Shown here piece after piece: positions 1 to 10,315 of a stretch of DNA of 64,000 nucleotides. How positions within the stretch are numbered: position 1 is the stretch's first letter; each line of letters opens with the position of its first letter. A program made the position numbers and the translations under genes. The notes beneath the pieces were generated by a model, which did no database searches, was not told where the DNA came from, and was given only the letters and a program-made list of their open reading frames with translations. This stretch comes from Martensiomyces pterosporus (taxonomy: Eukaryota; Kickxellomycota; Kickxellomycetes; Kickxellales; Kickxellaceae), in NCBI GenBank assembly GCA_025201845.1, contig MU604008.1, positions 2,041 to 66,040 of the forward strand. Direction: 5' to 3'.

Positions 1-95
1 ATTCATACCATGATCCTATTCCCTGTCTGTTATGCGATGGGCCAACCCAGTTTATATTTAGCAAATATAAGGGAGACATGCTCCTGAGAGCGCGG

Positions 96-930
96 CTAGA
101 GATCCATGTTGGAGGCATTGATCTCGTCCACATCTCCGGCAAAGTCCCTGCCGTCCTCCTCCTCACAGCGCGTTTCCTTGAACCCCTTCGAGGCCTGGAC
201 ATCCTGTGGATGAGCAGCCACGCCATTCTGCTGACCAATTTCACCAGCCACGGGGCTTCTGCGACGGATCTCATCGTCGCCGTTGCCTCGCATATCAACG
301 TCCTCGTCCTCCTCGCTACTGCCTCCATTGTCCGCGCTCTCAATAGACTCATCCGAGTCCTGCATGTCAGCCGCGTCCTGGTGCACATACTTGCCCTCCA
401 GGTGGTAATGGCGAGCACGCAGCTTTCTAAACCTCTCATGCTTGGCCCTCTCCTCCTCATCGTCTTCGTCCTCCTCGCTCTCCGACGTCCAGTCAGCAGG
501 GACAGCGATCTGTGCGTGCTTAGGAGACGACGCCACCGAAGACGACCGCGATGAGGCACCAGATGCAAGCCTGAGGTCCTCCATCTCTTGTAAATCCGCG
601 TCGAGCTCCGGGTTGTACCGGATGTAGGGCGTCGGCGGCTCATCTACCTTCATCTTTGCGTCCTTTTGTGCCTCTGTGATTTTGATGTTGTCCTCGTCCC
701 AGCGCAAGCTATCCTTGCAAGCAGCAACATCGTGTAGTGTTTCATCCTTCTTAGCATGAAGCTCCGGAAAACTACTCGGCTGGACAGTGAAGTGCAAAAA
801 GGAAGTATGCATGCCGTTCTAGCAGCCGGTGCCGCGGTACTTACTGAGCGTTCTTGTCGGGAGTCTCATTGGGCTTTTTCAGAATGCCCTTGGGCTTGAT
901 TTCAGCATATGCCTGTGTGTTGTTGGCCAT
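96..930 (-). CDS. GLC8: Protein phosphatase 1 inhibitor-2 homolog (IPP-2/Glc8)
   Basis: Regulatory subunit that binds and modulates protein phosphatase 1. I read two exons: 930..845 (starts MANNTQAYAEIKPKGILKKP, donor GTAAGT at 844) and about 771..96 (acceptor TAG just before 771). The hallmark of the family is seen directly: the KGILK PP1-binding motif in exon 1, the SLRWDEDNI block in place of the usual SQKWDE, the KMKVDEPPTPYIRY block (the conserved phosphorylatable PPTPY), and a third RK..HYHLEGKY block. The tail is very acidic and serine-rich, as in IPP-2, which is intrinsically disordered. A second AG three bases upstream of the chosen acceptor is also in frame and would add one residue. 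A reading starting at the ATG at 812 would lack the KGILK motif and is less likely. Family membership is well supported; the exact acceptor is inferred. Confidence 0.85.
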
Positions 931-1665
931 GTGTATGTTTCCGCCCGCCTTTTCGCCTCTGTCCTTGTTTTCGTTAAAGTCGAAATGAAACCGCAAATGA
1001 ATCGAAACGGAGTGCACTGCTTAACTGAAGATGGAGGATAGGGAGGAATAAGACAGAACAGCTAGAGGAGTAGAAGCCACGGAAAACAAAAATAAGGTGC
1101 TGATGCAGGTGGGCCGAAGGACAAAGCAAGACACGGGACATCGCTATGCGGCCTGCCCCCTCATCCACAAAGCACCACAGTAGCGCCTTCTCTCCTCCCT
1201 GGGCTGCGTAAAGCCTGAATGCATTGCTAAGCCAGCGCACCCCTTGGTGTTGGTGACGTTGTCGTCGTCCTCGTCAGTAGCAGCTGCTCAGACGCAAAGC
1301 AGAGCTGGGACACATGGATATATGTGCTCTGCTGCCGTTCTCTATCTGTACCGAAAGGAGCCACAGTGACATAATGAGAGGGACGAGGCAGGGTGGTCAG
1401 AGTGGGGGTCTGTCTTATCAGTAGGTCTCGACCTCACTAGCAAAGGAGACACCCAGCCGATTTGCTGCGGGATGGTGCCAAGGAGGAGGAGCGTGAAAAA
1501 GAACAGGCCTAGTTTTTATTCAGCTGCCACTTTAAAAAGAAAGGACACGAAGAAAGGAACCTAGAACGTTCTGGCTATAACGAAAAAAGCCTTCGCACAA
1601 TCCGTTCTTCGCTGGGCTAGCGGCAAGATAAGAGCATGGGTAGGCGTCGGATTGGGTGTGCGCAG
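931..1665. other. Intergenic, promoter side of GLC8 and 3' side of thioredoxin
   Basis: No convincing gene. Open frames here are short, lack recognisable motifs and overlap on both strands. The left part must hold the GLC8 promoter (minus strand) and the right part the thioredoxin 3' end. I see no tRNA or repeat. Confidence 0.6.
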
Positions 1666-1983
1666 TTAAGCAGCAAGTGCCTTAACCTTAGCTTCGAGCC
1701 CGACCTTGTTAGCACCGGTAAGCTCGTCGGACTTCTGGCCATCCTTGAAGAAGTGGAAAGTGGGCATAGCGCGGATACCGCACTTCTGGGCAACAGGGGA
1801 GACACTGTCGACGTCGACCGAGGCGAAAACAACATCAGAGTACTGCTCCGAAAGGGCCTTGAAGATAGGCGAGATGAGCTTGCAGGGTCCGCACCAGGTA
1901 GCGGTGAAGTCAACGGCAACCTTGGCGTTGGTCTTGATGAGCTCGTCGAACTGCTGCTCAGAGGTAATCTCGATAACGGCCAT
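1666..1983 (-). CDS. TRX1: Thioredoxin
   Basis: Small cytosolic disulfide reductase of 105 residues, the usual size of a classical thioredoxin. The active site WCGPC is at residues 30-34 (ATWCGPCKL), the cis-proline loop reads AMPTFHFF, and the conserved VDVD and GANK.GLEAKVK elements follow. The chosen ATG at 1983 (MAVIEITSEQQF) fits the family start; eight more upstream residues (MHTYTHTA) are open but come from a GT-rich leader and are unlikely to be translated. A TATAAAA with an adjoining CCAAT lies about 155 bp upstream. The gene is divergent from translin. A second, longer thioredoxin-fold protein lies at 59.2 kb with an altered active site. Confidence 0.95.
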   Translation of the reverse strand: MAVIEITSEQQFDELIKTNAKVAVDFTATWCGPCKLISPIFKALSEQYSDVVFASVDVDSVSPVAQKCGIRAMPTFHFFKDGQKSDELTGANKVGLEAKVKALAA

Positions 1984-2707
1984 TGCTGTGTGTGTGTACG
2001 TGTGCAAAGGGAAAAAGTATAAACAGAAAACTATTTGTCGATAGCAACAGAAGAAAGAAGTGGAGATAAAGGAAAATCGCAGATGAGGTATTTTGTTTGG
2101 TTTTAGGCCCTGGGGCTGAGCAGGCCAAAAGCCGCCAATTTTATACCCGTGTGTGCATTTTTTTTTGCTGATGCGCGCGAACGGAGACCAAAAAGTATGT
2201 ATCAGCAGCCGAGCCGCCAGGGTGAGTGGGAAATGCCCCGGCGATTAATAATGCCTGATGGCACCATCGCCTCTCAGCTCTGTCCCAGCCGCTCCAATTA
2301 GGCGAAGGCTGCGCTTTTTAGGTCTTCCCTGTCAGGCCTGCCAATGCGTTTCGGCTCATTTCTGCCCCTGCCAAGGACCACCTGCCGCGATTACAAATCT
2401 CGCGCAGGCTTCCTTCCTGAGTGTTCTGTTCCAGGACGGGCGAGGTTTTGCTTCACTCTGGCTGTGTCTGGGTCGATTGCTTGCAGCACCGCATAGCAGC
2501 CGCTGCTTACTCTGCTGATCTGATCGCGGAGTTTCTGATCAAGCGACCCATAGAGTGCAGTCAAACGCTTGGCGACTCTAGCACTGGCCATCGCGGGCTG
2601 CACGCCACCCAGATCCCACACTAAATAAATCAGGTCTCTCTCGCACCCGGATCTCACTCTCCTCATATCCATCGCTGCTCCTTGGCTGCCTAAAAGAAAA
2701 GAAAACA
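1984..2707. promoter_or_regulatory. Divergent promoter region, thioredoxin / translin
   Basis: A 724-bp gap between two divergent genes. It holds the thioredoxin TATA/CCAAT pair and a GT-rich leader next to the thioredoxin ATG. Open frames inside it (for example minus 2391..2708) have no recognisable motif and overlap the translin start, so I treat them as chance. Confidence 0.6.
2139..2145 (-). promoter_or_regulatory. Likely TATA box of the thioredoxin gene
   Basis: On the minus strand the bases read GTATAAAATTGGCGG, a TATAAAA directly followed by ATTGG (reverse CCAAT), about 156 bp before the thioredoxin ATG. Position and composition fit a core promoter; no start site evidence is available. 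Confidence 0.5.
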
Positions 2708-3373
2708 ATGGACGTTCAGGTGTTCATCGATCTCCAGGACAGGTTCGACCACGAGTCCGCTCTTCGCGAGGATATCTTCAACGCCGTCAAGGAGCTCAAC
2801 AAGACCTGCCGTCTGACATCGGCCAAGCTCGCCAAGGCCCACGCAGTGCCCAAGAGCCAGACACACGAGGTCACCAGTGCTGTCAAGCCCCAGTTCGCTG
2901 CCATCCACCAGAACATCGACCAGCTCGCACAGCTCATCAAGCCGGTGACCTTCTACAAGTACCACGATATGTGGACCAACGGCATCCAGACCGCCTGCGC
3001 CCTGGTCATCTTCTCTGTCTACCTCGACGAATCCCGCCTGGCGAGCATCGACGACATCAAGAACAACCTGGGATACAGAGTCAACTCGAGCAACGAGGAC
3101 GTCGCAGAGTTTGTTATTACTCTTGAGGAGTACCTCCATGGCGTCATCTCTCTGTTCAGCGAGCTCTCCCGCTTGGCTGTCAACTCGGTTATTGTCAATG
3201 ATGTGCAGAGGCCCCAGGAAATCTCTACTTTTGCCTCGGAGCTTTATTCGGGATTCCAGCTTCTTAACCTGAAGAACGATAGCTTGCGCCGCAGGTTCGA
3301 CTCCATCAAGTACGACATCAAGAAGATCGAGGAGGTCCAGTATGATCTGCGCGTTCGTGGTCTGATCGCATAA
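2708..3373 (+). CDS. TSN1: Translin
   Basis: RNA/ssDNA-binding protein that assembles octameric rings, alone or with its partner TRAX (C3PO), and acts in small RNA and tRNA fragment processing. The 221-residue length and all-helical make-up match the family (about 220-235). Recognisable translin segments include DHESALREDIFNAVKELNKT near the N-terminus, YHDMWTNGIQTACALVIF in the middle, the EEYLHGVISLFSELSRLAVN helix, and the C-terminal LKNDSLRRRFDSIKYDIKKI block. The ATG has a purine context (acaATGG). No TRAX gene is in the window. No introns are needed. Confidence 0.93.
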   Translation: MDVQVFIDLQDRFDHESALREDIFNAVKELNKTCRLTSAKLAKAHAVPKSQTHEVTSAVKPQFAAIHQNIDQLAQLIKPVTFYKYHDMWTNGIQTACALVIFSVYLDESRLASIDDIKNNLGYRVNSSNEDVAEFVITLEEYLHGVISLFSELSRLAVNSVIVNDVQRPQEISTFASELYSGFQLLNLKNDSLRRRFDSIKYDIKKIEEVQYDLRVRGLIA

Positions 3374-3494
3374 ACAGCGGGCGCTGCTTCCTTCTTTCGC
3401 CTGGGCATTGGCAGTTGCGAGACGAGCGCCATTATGTGAGCAGTGGTTATTTTATTTTATTTTAAAACAACTATGTCAATGAGACAGCTGTAGG

Positions 3495-4685
3495 TTATGA
3501 TGGTTGCTCCTTCATGCTGTTGCCGTTATTGCCGTGGAGAGGCTGGAGCCTCAAGTACCGCTCAGTAAGCCTTCGATCCGATGCACTCAGCTCTTGCGAT
3601 TCCTGCTGGAGCGAGCGGTACAGACAGTTAAGAGACCGTGTAGCTTCCTCCCAGTTGTCGAACGCTCTTAGTGCCTGGAAAATGTGCGCCGATGCAGAGC
3701 GCGTAAACTGCACTGATTTCCGCTTACCAGCAGGCACATCTGGATCCAGATCAGCTGGCAGTTTCCCTTGTGGATTGCAGTATATCAGCCAGTCGTACAT
3801 TTGCCACGCCTGGCCGATGACTTGTCTTGTTGTATCCACATCTGCGAAATACGTCTCTGACAGCCTGCCGATGCTGTAAGGGTTAAGTATCTGCGAGTAC
3901 TCGCCGCCCCAGCTCATAAGCAAATTGAGGGCAAATCCAGGAGCATGCTCAAACGCACTGCGGAACAGCAGCTGGCATCGCTCGCGGTCATCCATTTTGT
4001 CGTTAAACAGTGTTCGCCGCCTTTTTAGCGCAGTGCGCAACTCTAGCACACAGAGGTTAGTCGACAGCCAAGCACGACTCCAGTCTGCTATGCGCCTGGC
4101 TCTCCCGTGCTCGATTGGAACCAACTCCAATGCTGGAACCGATAGCGCCTGTTGGTATTTCTGTGCAACGAACCGCGGCCACTGCATCTGGCACAACACC
4201 ATAAGCTCAGATGGCGTAAGGTCGACGCCCGAAAACCGCGCTCTCGCTTCCTCCTTCGGCATGGTTCCACTTGGTAGCAGCGTGGAGAACTGCGGGAGGG
4301 CGCTAAGGCAGCTGGAATTGAGCAGGTACTTTGCAAACAGCGGCCGCTGGGCCATTATGTTATCTGGCGTCACCCAGCCCAGGTGGCCCATGGCGACCAG
4401 GAGCTTGTTATTGTTCACGCTGCACTCCAGCCGCGTATCGTCCAGGAGCTCAAGCAGGATCGTCCATGGGTTGAATCGAAGCCCTCGCCGTGTTTGGGCC
4501 ATCTCTGTCAGCGCCCTGTACATATCCGATCCAGCGGGAACAAACCGAGGCATGGTCTTTTTGCCTCGCTCCTTCCGACTATACACTGCATGGTAGTTGC
4601 CAAACAGAGGTCCCTTGTGCTCTACCCGTTTTGCTGCACCAGAGAGCTCGTCTTGCCGCATTCCGTGTTTACCAGGAAGGGCCAC

Positions 4686-4717
<32 letters not shown>

Positions 4718-4865
4718 TCCTTTGACCGCTCCTCCATGCTATGTCGGGAATACTGGCGAGCTCTTTGTGCACATAACGGCGACGCTGCTTATCTCTAAGC
4801 CGGCAAAGTGGATAAAAACGAGAAATGCAAGCGTTTGTGGTCCAGCGAATGGCAGGAGCCAGCAT
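3495..4865 (-). CDS. Orphan protein, probably mitochondrial
   Basis: I do not recognise the family. The frame is open for 456 residues from the ATG at 4865 (MLAPAIRWTTNACISRF). The first 35 residues are rich in Arg and hydrophobic residues with almost no acids, which looks like a mitochondrial presequence, followed by a ten-glutamine run (residues 51-60) encoded by a CAG repeat. The rest is helix-rich with many Arg, Trp and Leu residues (for example LTPSELMVLCQMQWPRFVAQ) and may be a helical-repeat or mitoribosome-associated protein; that is inference. The gene is tail-to-tail with translin and divergent from the first Zn2Cys6 gene. Confidence 0.7.
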
Positions 4866-5354
4866 TTCAACCTGTCTTCTGTGTGCTGCGGCCGATTTCA
4901 ACTAAAGCAGGTGTAACAAAACAATAAGCGAGAAAACAACAGCACACCAGCCTCAAAAGTGCTTTCCTCTGTGCATGCGATGCCGTGCTTAGCAGCAGTG
5001 GGTTTGGGGCATTTATTTGTAAGCTTGAGTGGTGTGTCCAGCACATGATGAGTGATTTATTTTTTTTCGCTGGCAAATTGTTCACCCAGCCTGACTGAGC
5101 AGCTTTGGCTGGTTCGTGATCCAACCCCACACCCACACATGGCTTTTCCTGGCTGTGTTCAGCGGTGATCCGCTGCGCCTCGTGTCTTTTTAGATTTCTC
5201 CTATTCCTCCTTTGCTTCTCTCAGCCCTCCTCTGCTCGTTTCCCACATTCCCTCCAGCCCTTCGCTCGCACAGCTCCGACATAAAAGTCACACACATACC
5301 CTCTGTATAGCGTTAACATAGTCCTCCCTGCATACCGTGTGCTGTCGCTGCCAA
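4866..5354. promoter_or_regulatory. Divergent promoter, orphan / Zn2Cys6 regulator 1
   Basis: A 489-bp gap. The right half is pyrimidine-rich, with an ACATAAAAG TATA-like stretch around 5279-5287 ahead of the regulator start. No gene seen. Confidence 0.5.
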
Positions 5355-8300
5355 ATGTCGCTCGATCCACTATCAGTGCCCTTTCTACACTCATGCGAGC
5401 GCTGTCGACAGAAGAAGCGAAAGTGCTCGGGCGAGAAGCCAGCCTGTGCCTGGTGCCGCAAACATTCGATCCCCTGTCGCTACCGCCGCTCGATGCGTTT
5501 CAAAAAGCAGCTCGAGGCAGGTCCCGAGTCCTCACTCAGTGCCCTGACAACCCCCGTGCAGCTCGGTGTGCCAGGCGCTCTAGGGACTAGCTCTGTCCAA
5601 GCCAACGGCGCGCTAGCGAATATATACCAGTCTGCCTCGCCAAGCGGAGGTCGTTCTGTGCCCATTGCCACAACTGGTAATGGTGCTGAACCTATGTCAG
5701 CACTAGCTTCTCAGCCTCAGCACCGGCTGCAGCAGCAGCAGTTCCCTGCCTCGCACAACCGCTTCACACCACCAGATGCGCCTGGTCAATTAATCAGCAG
5801 CTTGCCTGTAGCACCGGCCGCCTCATCTGCTCCAAGCAGCTCCACACAGATGCTGTCCTCCACACTCGCTGCATCAATACCATCGATCGTAAACAACCCT
5901 ATGGCATCTATGGTGGCCGTAGGAATGGCAGGCGCAACTCCAGAAAGAGATTCCAGGTCGCCTTCCACCTCGGACGGGAACCTGTTTTCAGCTGATGCGC
6001 TGTCGAGGCTGCTTTCGGTAGATATGATCCCGCAGACCAACCCGCCGCCGCCGAATTTGCTCCAGGTTGTCAACTCGTACTTGACACCGTTGTCTGGCAT
6101 GGGTCCGCTGTCCGCGCCCGAGTGGATGGCGTCGAGTAATACCGAGGCTAGCATCCTGGCGAATCTCGGCGATTTGGCCACTTCGGGGTTGTTGAATTCA
6201 CCTCCGCCCACGATTCCACTCAACTTTAACGAGCACCTGATGGGCGAGACTACCATCGGCGGGTTCCCGCAGGATTTCCTCAACAGCGAGATGATGTTCC
6301 CAGTGGGCTCCGATCCGTTAATATCTAGTTTGAAGGACCCCCTGCTGCCCTTGGTGCCCAGCAGCAGCAGTGCTGCCCTGAATGCCTCTTCCAGCGCAGA
6401 AATATCTTTTTCGAACCTTGGTTCGGCCACACCGCAGCTGCCCCCTCAGCTACCGCGCTGCTCAGCCAGCCTTACTGCACCCCTGCTTCCTACTGCTGGT
6501 ACAACTGCACAGCGAACTGGTACTATTAGCGCTGGAATCGCAAACCCGATGCCTATCGGTCATAGCGCTCTGGTCCCGCAAAACGCAAGCCAAGGGCGTC
6601 AAACCTTGGCCGGTGGGATCAGCAAGCATGTGGCGTCGCCTGTAGGATACTCTCAGCCATGCCATGACAGCATCGATGTGGGCGATGTCTCAAGCGGGCT
6701 TTTGCCTACTAACCTCAAACAGCGCCAAGCGCAAACACAGCGTGCGGGAACTAATGAGGTGGCATCGGATTCGGGAGCGGAGATGCAGCAATCAACGCCG
6801 GTGGCTGGAACCAAGGACAACCGCACGCAGCTGTCCAAACAGTCGTTCCACATCAAGCACGGGCTGTCACATAGCACAGCTACGGAAAGCCAGCAGCATG
6901 TGGCTGCTGCCTCGGCGGGCGGTGTGCATGCGAGCATGCATACGAATGACGCGGCAGCGGCTTCAACCCATGTCACTGAGGCAGATGTGCCTCCAATACT
7001 GAAAGAGTATGTGTCAACGATCCCTGGCAAGCCCTCAGCTGTAGCCATCTACAAAATCATGCGCGAGACGTTCAAGGCGCCTCGTATGGGCATGGTGTCG
7101 CTCAACTTGGAGCTGCTCTGGTACATGCTGCACAAAAACGTTCTCCCACGCATCGTGTTCTACGGCCACATCTCGAGCACCATCCGCTGCAGCATAGCCA
7201 ATCTGGACATTAAATCCATGGTGCCCCCAAATATCGACGAGTCTTGCTACGAGCTAGCCTTGGACGAGATCCCGCTCATCAAGGACTGCTCAGCCATATG
7301 GGGTGCAATTGGGCTGTGTATGATTACCAGGTACGAGTTCCAATCTGCACGATACAAGGAGATGACGGAGCATGTCAATATGGCCTTGGACATCATGTAT
7401 AGGATCCACTACAGGGGATGCAGCTACCCGTGGCACGACGTACCGGCAGAGCACAAGGAGACGTTTGGGTTCCAGTACTTGCTGGCTATATTCTGGAAGT
7501 GCTTCCTGTGGAAGATGATGGCATATATGCTTATTGAGCAGGGTATGGAATTCAAGTGCGGGCTGGACCACCTGCCAGATTACTCGTCCAAGACCTATGA
7601 TTTGTATACTGTGGAGAAGAAGTACGACGTCGACCTGATGGAGATGATTCCCGAGGACTCGTGGTTTGGCGCTGACCCCAGCTGCAAACCAAGCATTCGC
7701 TTCTGCGGACCCAGCGACCCAGAGTTCATGCGTCTGCGGCCAGAGGGGTCGCCCTGCTTCGACCGTGCGGCGACCAGCAGCGGACCGTACTACCAGCAGC
7801 TGCTCGTTGTGTTTTCCAAGTTCCTTGTGCTGAAGAACAGGGCCAAGGACGGCAAAATCGGGTTGGGGCAGCTGCTCAAAAGCCTATGGGTGTACCGCGA
7901 GCGGATGCGCATGTGGCGATACTCGCTGCCGCCGGACCTGGTGTTGGATGCGGAGAAAGTCGCTGCGTATCTGGACATCATCAGACCGGACTCGTCGGCA
8001 TCGCACAGAGACATTGATCTCAAGGCGTCGCACCTGAAGGACGTCATCATGCTGCTGCTGACGTACCACACATTCCTGATCAGAGCAAACCGGTTTGTCA
8101 TGAAAATGATGCTGGGGGAGCAACTCAACGCGCCGCCGCCGGATGTCAAAACGGCGGCGTTTGGCATCCGCGACTTGTACGACTCGAAGAAGCCGCCAAA
8201 GATCGTGGCGGACGATCTGGGCCACATGAACATGTACTTCCACGGGTGTCGCATACAGGCCATAAAATCGGCGAACTCGCTGTGCAACATCGTGCAGGTG

Positions 8301-9008
8301 GCATACTCGTGCAAGTTCAACTTTTACACACTCGGGTCGCCCATCGTGTTCACGATATTTGAGCTCCTTGTGGTCTATGTGAGCTTCTTGAGGAACCGTG
8401 ATCGGAATATTGTTTGGATATCAAAGTCGCGGCTATCCAACGTGTTCAATATCCTGCGGATGCTGCGCCACTGGGCTCCTGCGCTGCACATATTCGTGGC
8501 TGGGATCAAGGCGTTGAGCGAGCAGTCCCTGTGCCTTGAAAAGCCCAGGGATTTTAACCTGTTTAAACGGGACATGATGGATCCGGAGATGCTGGCAATG
8601 TCCGACTCGCCTGTCGACTCGGCCAGCGTCTCTGATGAGGAGGACAGTACGCAGCCGGCTGGCAAGCGTCGTCGCGCCACAAGGCATGTCAAGCCGTTGG
8701 AGTCCACCAAGGACGCGAGGACGAATATCTTGACATCTACCAAACCAAAGGGCGCGCCGCTGCCTATGGAGGTGAGGCGTGATGAGACACTGAGCTACCG
8801 CGCGGCTGATCCCATTCCCGAGTTCCCGAACCCGTATCCGCCTAGCCACGTCATATCGCTGATTATCAAGGATTTGGGACTGAGCTTGGCAGAATTCCTG
8901 GCTCCCTCGTACCCGATCCTCTTGCTTAGGCTCATTCCTTCCCGCCACTACGACCCCGGTGCAGTCAGCTTGTTTGGGAGCATCGGACAGCGCTCGCAGC
9001 CACGGTAG
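5355..9008 (+). CDS. Zn2Cys6 transcription factor, paralog 1
   Basis: Sequence-specific transcriptional regulator of 1217 residues. I start at the ATG at 5355 (MSLDPLSVPFLHSC), since the open frame further left begins only with GTG. A binuclear zinc cluster with spacing C-x2-C-x6-C-x6-C-x2-C-x6-C lies at about residues 14-41 (CERCRQKKRKC ... CAWCRKHSIPC), followed by a basic arm YRRSMRFKK. Residues about 50-560 are low complexity (Ser/Pro/Gln/Ala). A fungal-specific transcription factor (middle homology) region runs from about 560 to 1060, then a KRRR basic patch and a conserved C-terminal block ending AEFLAPSYPILLLRLIP. The gene downstream shares the zinc cluster, several short motifs in the linker, the middle region and the C-terminal block, so the two are tandem paralogs. 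The target pathway cannot be told from the sequence. Confidence 0.93.
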   Translation: MSLDPLSVPFLHSCERCRQKKRKCSGEKPACAWCRKHSIPCRYRRSMRFKKQLEAGPESSLSALTTPVQLGVPGALGTSSVQANGALANIYQSASPSGGRSVPIATTGNGAEPMSALASQPQHRLQQQQFPASHNRFTPPDAPGQLISSLPVAPAASSAPSSSTQMLSSTLAASIPSIVNNPMASMVAVGMAGATPERDSRSPSTSDGNLFSADALSRLLSVDMIPQTNPPPPNLLQVVNSYLTPLSGMGPLSAPEWMASSNTEASILANLGDLATSGLLNSPPPTIPLNFNEHLMGETTIGGFPQDFLNSEMMFPVGSDPLISSLKDPLLPLVPSSSSAALNASSSAEISFSNLGSATPQLPPQLPRCSASLTAPLLPTAGTTAQRTGTISAGIANPMPIGHSALVPQNASQGRQTLAGGISKHVASPVGYSQPCHDSIDVGDVSSGLLPTNLKQRQAQTQRAGTNEVASDSGAEMQQSTPVAGTKDNRTQLSKQSFHIKHGLSHSTATESQQHVAAASAGGVHASMHTNDAAAASTHVTEADVPPILKEYVSTIPGKPSAVAIYKIMRETFKAPRMGMVSLNLELLWYMLHKNVLPRIVFYGHISSTIRCSIANLDIKSMVPPNIDESCYELALDEIPLIKDCSAIWGAIGLCMITRYEFQSARYKEMTEHVNMALDIMYRIHYRGCSYPWHDVPAEHKETFGFQYLLAIFWKCFLWKMMAYMLIEQGMEFKCGLDHLPDYSSKTYDLYTVEKKYDVDLMEMIPEDSWFGADPSCKPSIRFCGPSDPEFMRLRPEGSPCFDRAATSSGPYYQQLLVVFSKFLVLKNRAKDGKIGLGQLLKSLWVYRERMRMWRYSLPPDLVLDAEKVAAYLDIIRPDSSASHRDIDLKASHLKDVIMLLLTYHTFLIRANRFVMKMMLGEQLNAPPPDVKTAAFGIRDLYDSKKPPKIVADDLGHMNMYFHGCRIQAIKSANSLCNIVQVAYSCKFNFYTLGSPIVFTIFELLVVYVSFLRNRDRNIVWISKSRLSNVFNILRMLRHWAPALHIFVAGIKALSEQSLCLEKPRDFNLFKRDMMDPEMLAMSDSPVDSASVSDEEDSTQPAGKRRRATRHVKPLESTKDARTNILTSTKPKGAPLPMEVRRDETLSYRAADPIPEFPNPYPPSHVISLIIKDLGLSLAEFLAPSYPILLLRLIPSRHYDPGAVSLFGSIGQRSQPR

Positions 9009-10315
9009 CTTTTCTGCTAGTTCTTTCTTTGCTCATTCCACCCTGCCAAGAAAGCTGCTGGTCTCGCTACCCGGTCCTTCCTCCTGCTCAGCCTTCGATT
9101 GCCAGCATGTGAAACAGGGGGCGCATCATCTGCTGTTGATTGTCCACTCCACAAAGGGGTGCGCAAAAATGCAGAGCGCGCAGGGCGCCAGCATCACACA
9201 CGACCCAAACTGCACAGGACACGCCTTCTACTCCTCGCCGTGTACAAGCACACTGTGCCGTATGTGATAATGGGCAGGGGGCGCCAACAAAGGGCATGTG
9301 TGGGTCCTGGTTCTCTGGTGCATCGGTGCCACCCGGGATCCTCTCTCCTCCGGGCTATGTGGCCGACAGAATGACTAGGGACGTGTGCTTCAGCTGCCTA
9401 TCCCTATCGTACGAGATATTATCCCAGCGGTGGCACAGTCCACTACCAAGCGTGCTTGTTCAAGGTAAATGCCAGTGGGCTCCACAGCTGAGTTCTGGTA
9501 TTCCAAAAAGAAGCAATAAGAGTGTGCTATAGCGCTGTCGCCACAGCGGGGTGCTCCGCTGGTTTTGTGGTGCTGGCAGCTGAAGTATATGCTGCAAACC
9601 ACTCGAACTGCCTTGCCTTTGGAAACCATGCACATGCCAGCAGTGGTGGTAGCCAAATGTGCATGGTTTCCAAAGGCATGTTCGGGACACACTGCTAGCC
9701 CCAGAGCGCTGTACAACGCGCACAGGCAATTGGGGATGCGTGGCAGGGCAAGGTGAAAAAATAGAAGGCGATGCTGTGCAACCAAAGCATGCAGCGAATT
9801 ATAGCGCCGGCAAGGCAATCCTGCTGACCAGCTCCCCCGCTGTATTTTTTTTTTTGCACAAGCCAGCTTGTTGCGCACGCCAGCTTATCAAAGCAGCCGA
9901 CGCCATCACCCGGCATTTCTTTTCTGCGAGCAGCGTTGCCGCTGGTGATATAAATATGCGGGATTCCGCAACCCCTTCCTTCCCCCCTTCCTTCTCGATC
10001 CACAATGATTCCCTTCGCCTCTACTCTTGCAGCCGCACACCCCCTCCCTCTCTTTGGCGCCTGCCGCAACCAGTGTTCGAAAACACAGTGTGCATAGTCT
10101 GCTGCGATTGCCGCCTGTCGCAAACTTTTCCATTGACGCTTCCTGCTTGGCCTGCTCTTTTCATCTTTGCTTATCGCATCGGCCTGTTCATCGTCACATT
10201 GACACCCGTTTTTAATTTAAGCTTTTGTAAGATCCAGCGACTTGCCGAGCAGCAAAGCTGGATTGCATAGCCGCCCACGCGACACGCTGGCCATCCTCTA
10301 AATAGCTATCTGCTC
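9009..10315. other. Intergenic region between the two Zn2Cys6 genes
   Basis: 1.3 kb without a convincing gene. It holds the perfect inverted repeat at 9614-9678, a T/A-rich run near 9845-9855 and a pyrimidine-rich leader before the second regulator. The open frames here are short, on both strands, and have no motif. It must contain the 3' end of regulator 1 and the promoter of regulator 2. Confidence 0.6.
9614..9678. repeat. Perfect 22-bp inverted repeat with a 21-nt loop
   Basis: The left arm 9614-9635 (core TTTGGAAACCATGCACAT) and right arm 9657-9678 (core ATGTGCATGGTTTCCAAA) are exact reverse complements over 22 bp, separated by 21 nt. Such a cruciform or RNA hairpin is not expected by chance in 1.3 kb. 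It could be a dimeric binding site, a terminator-like RNA hairpin after regulator 1, or a remnant of a small element; no target-site duplication is obvious. Confidence 0.85.
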
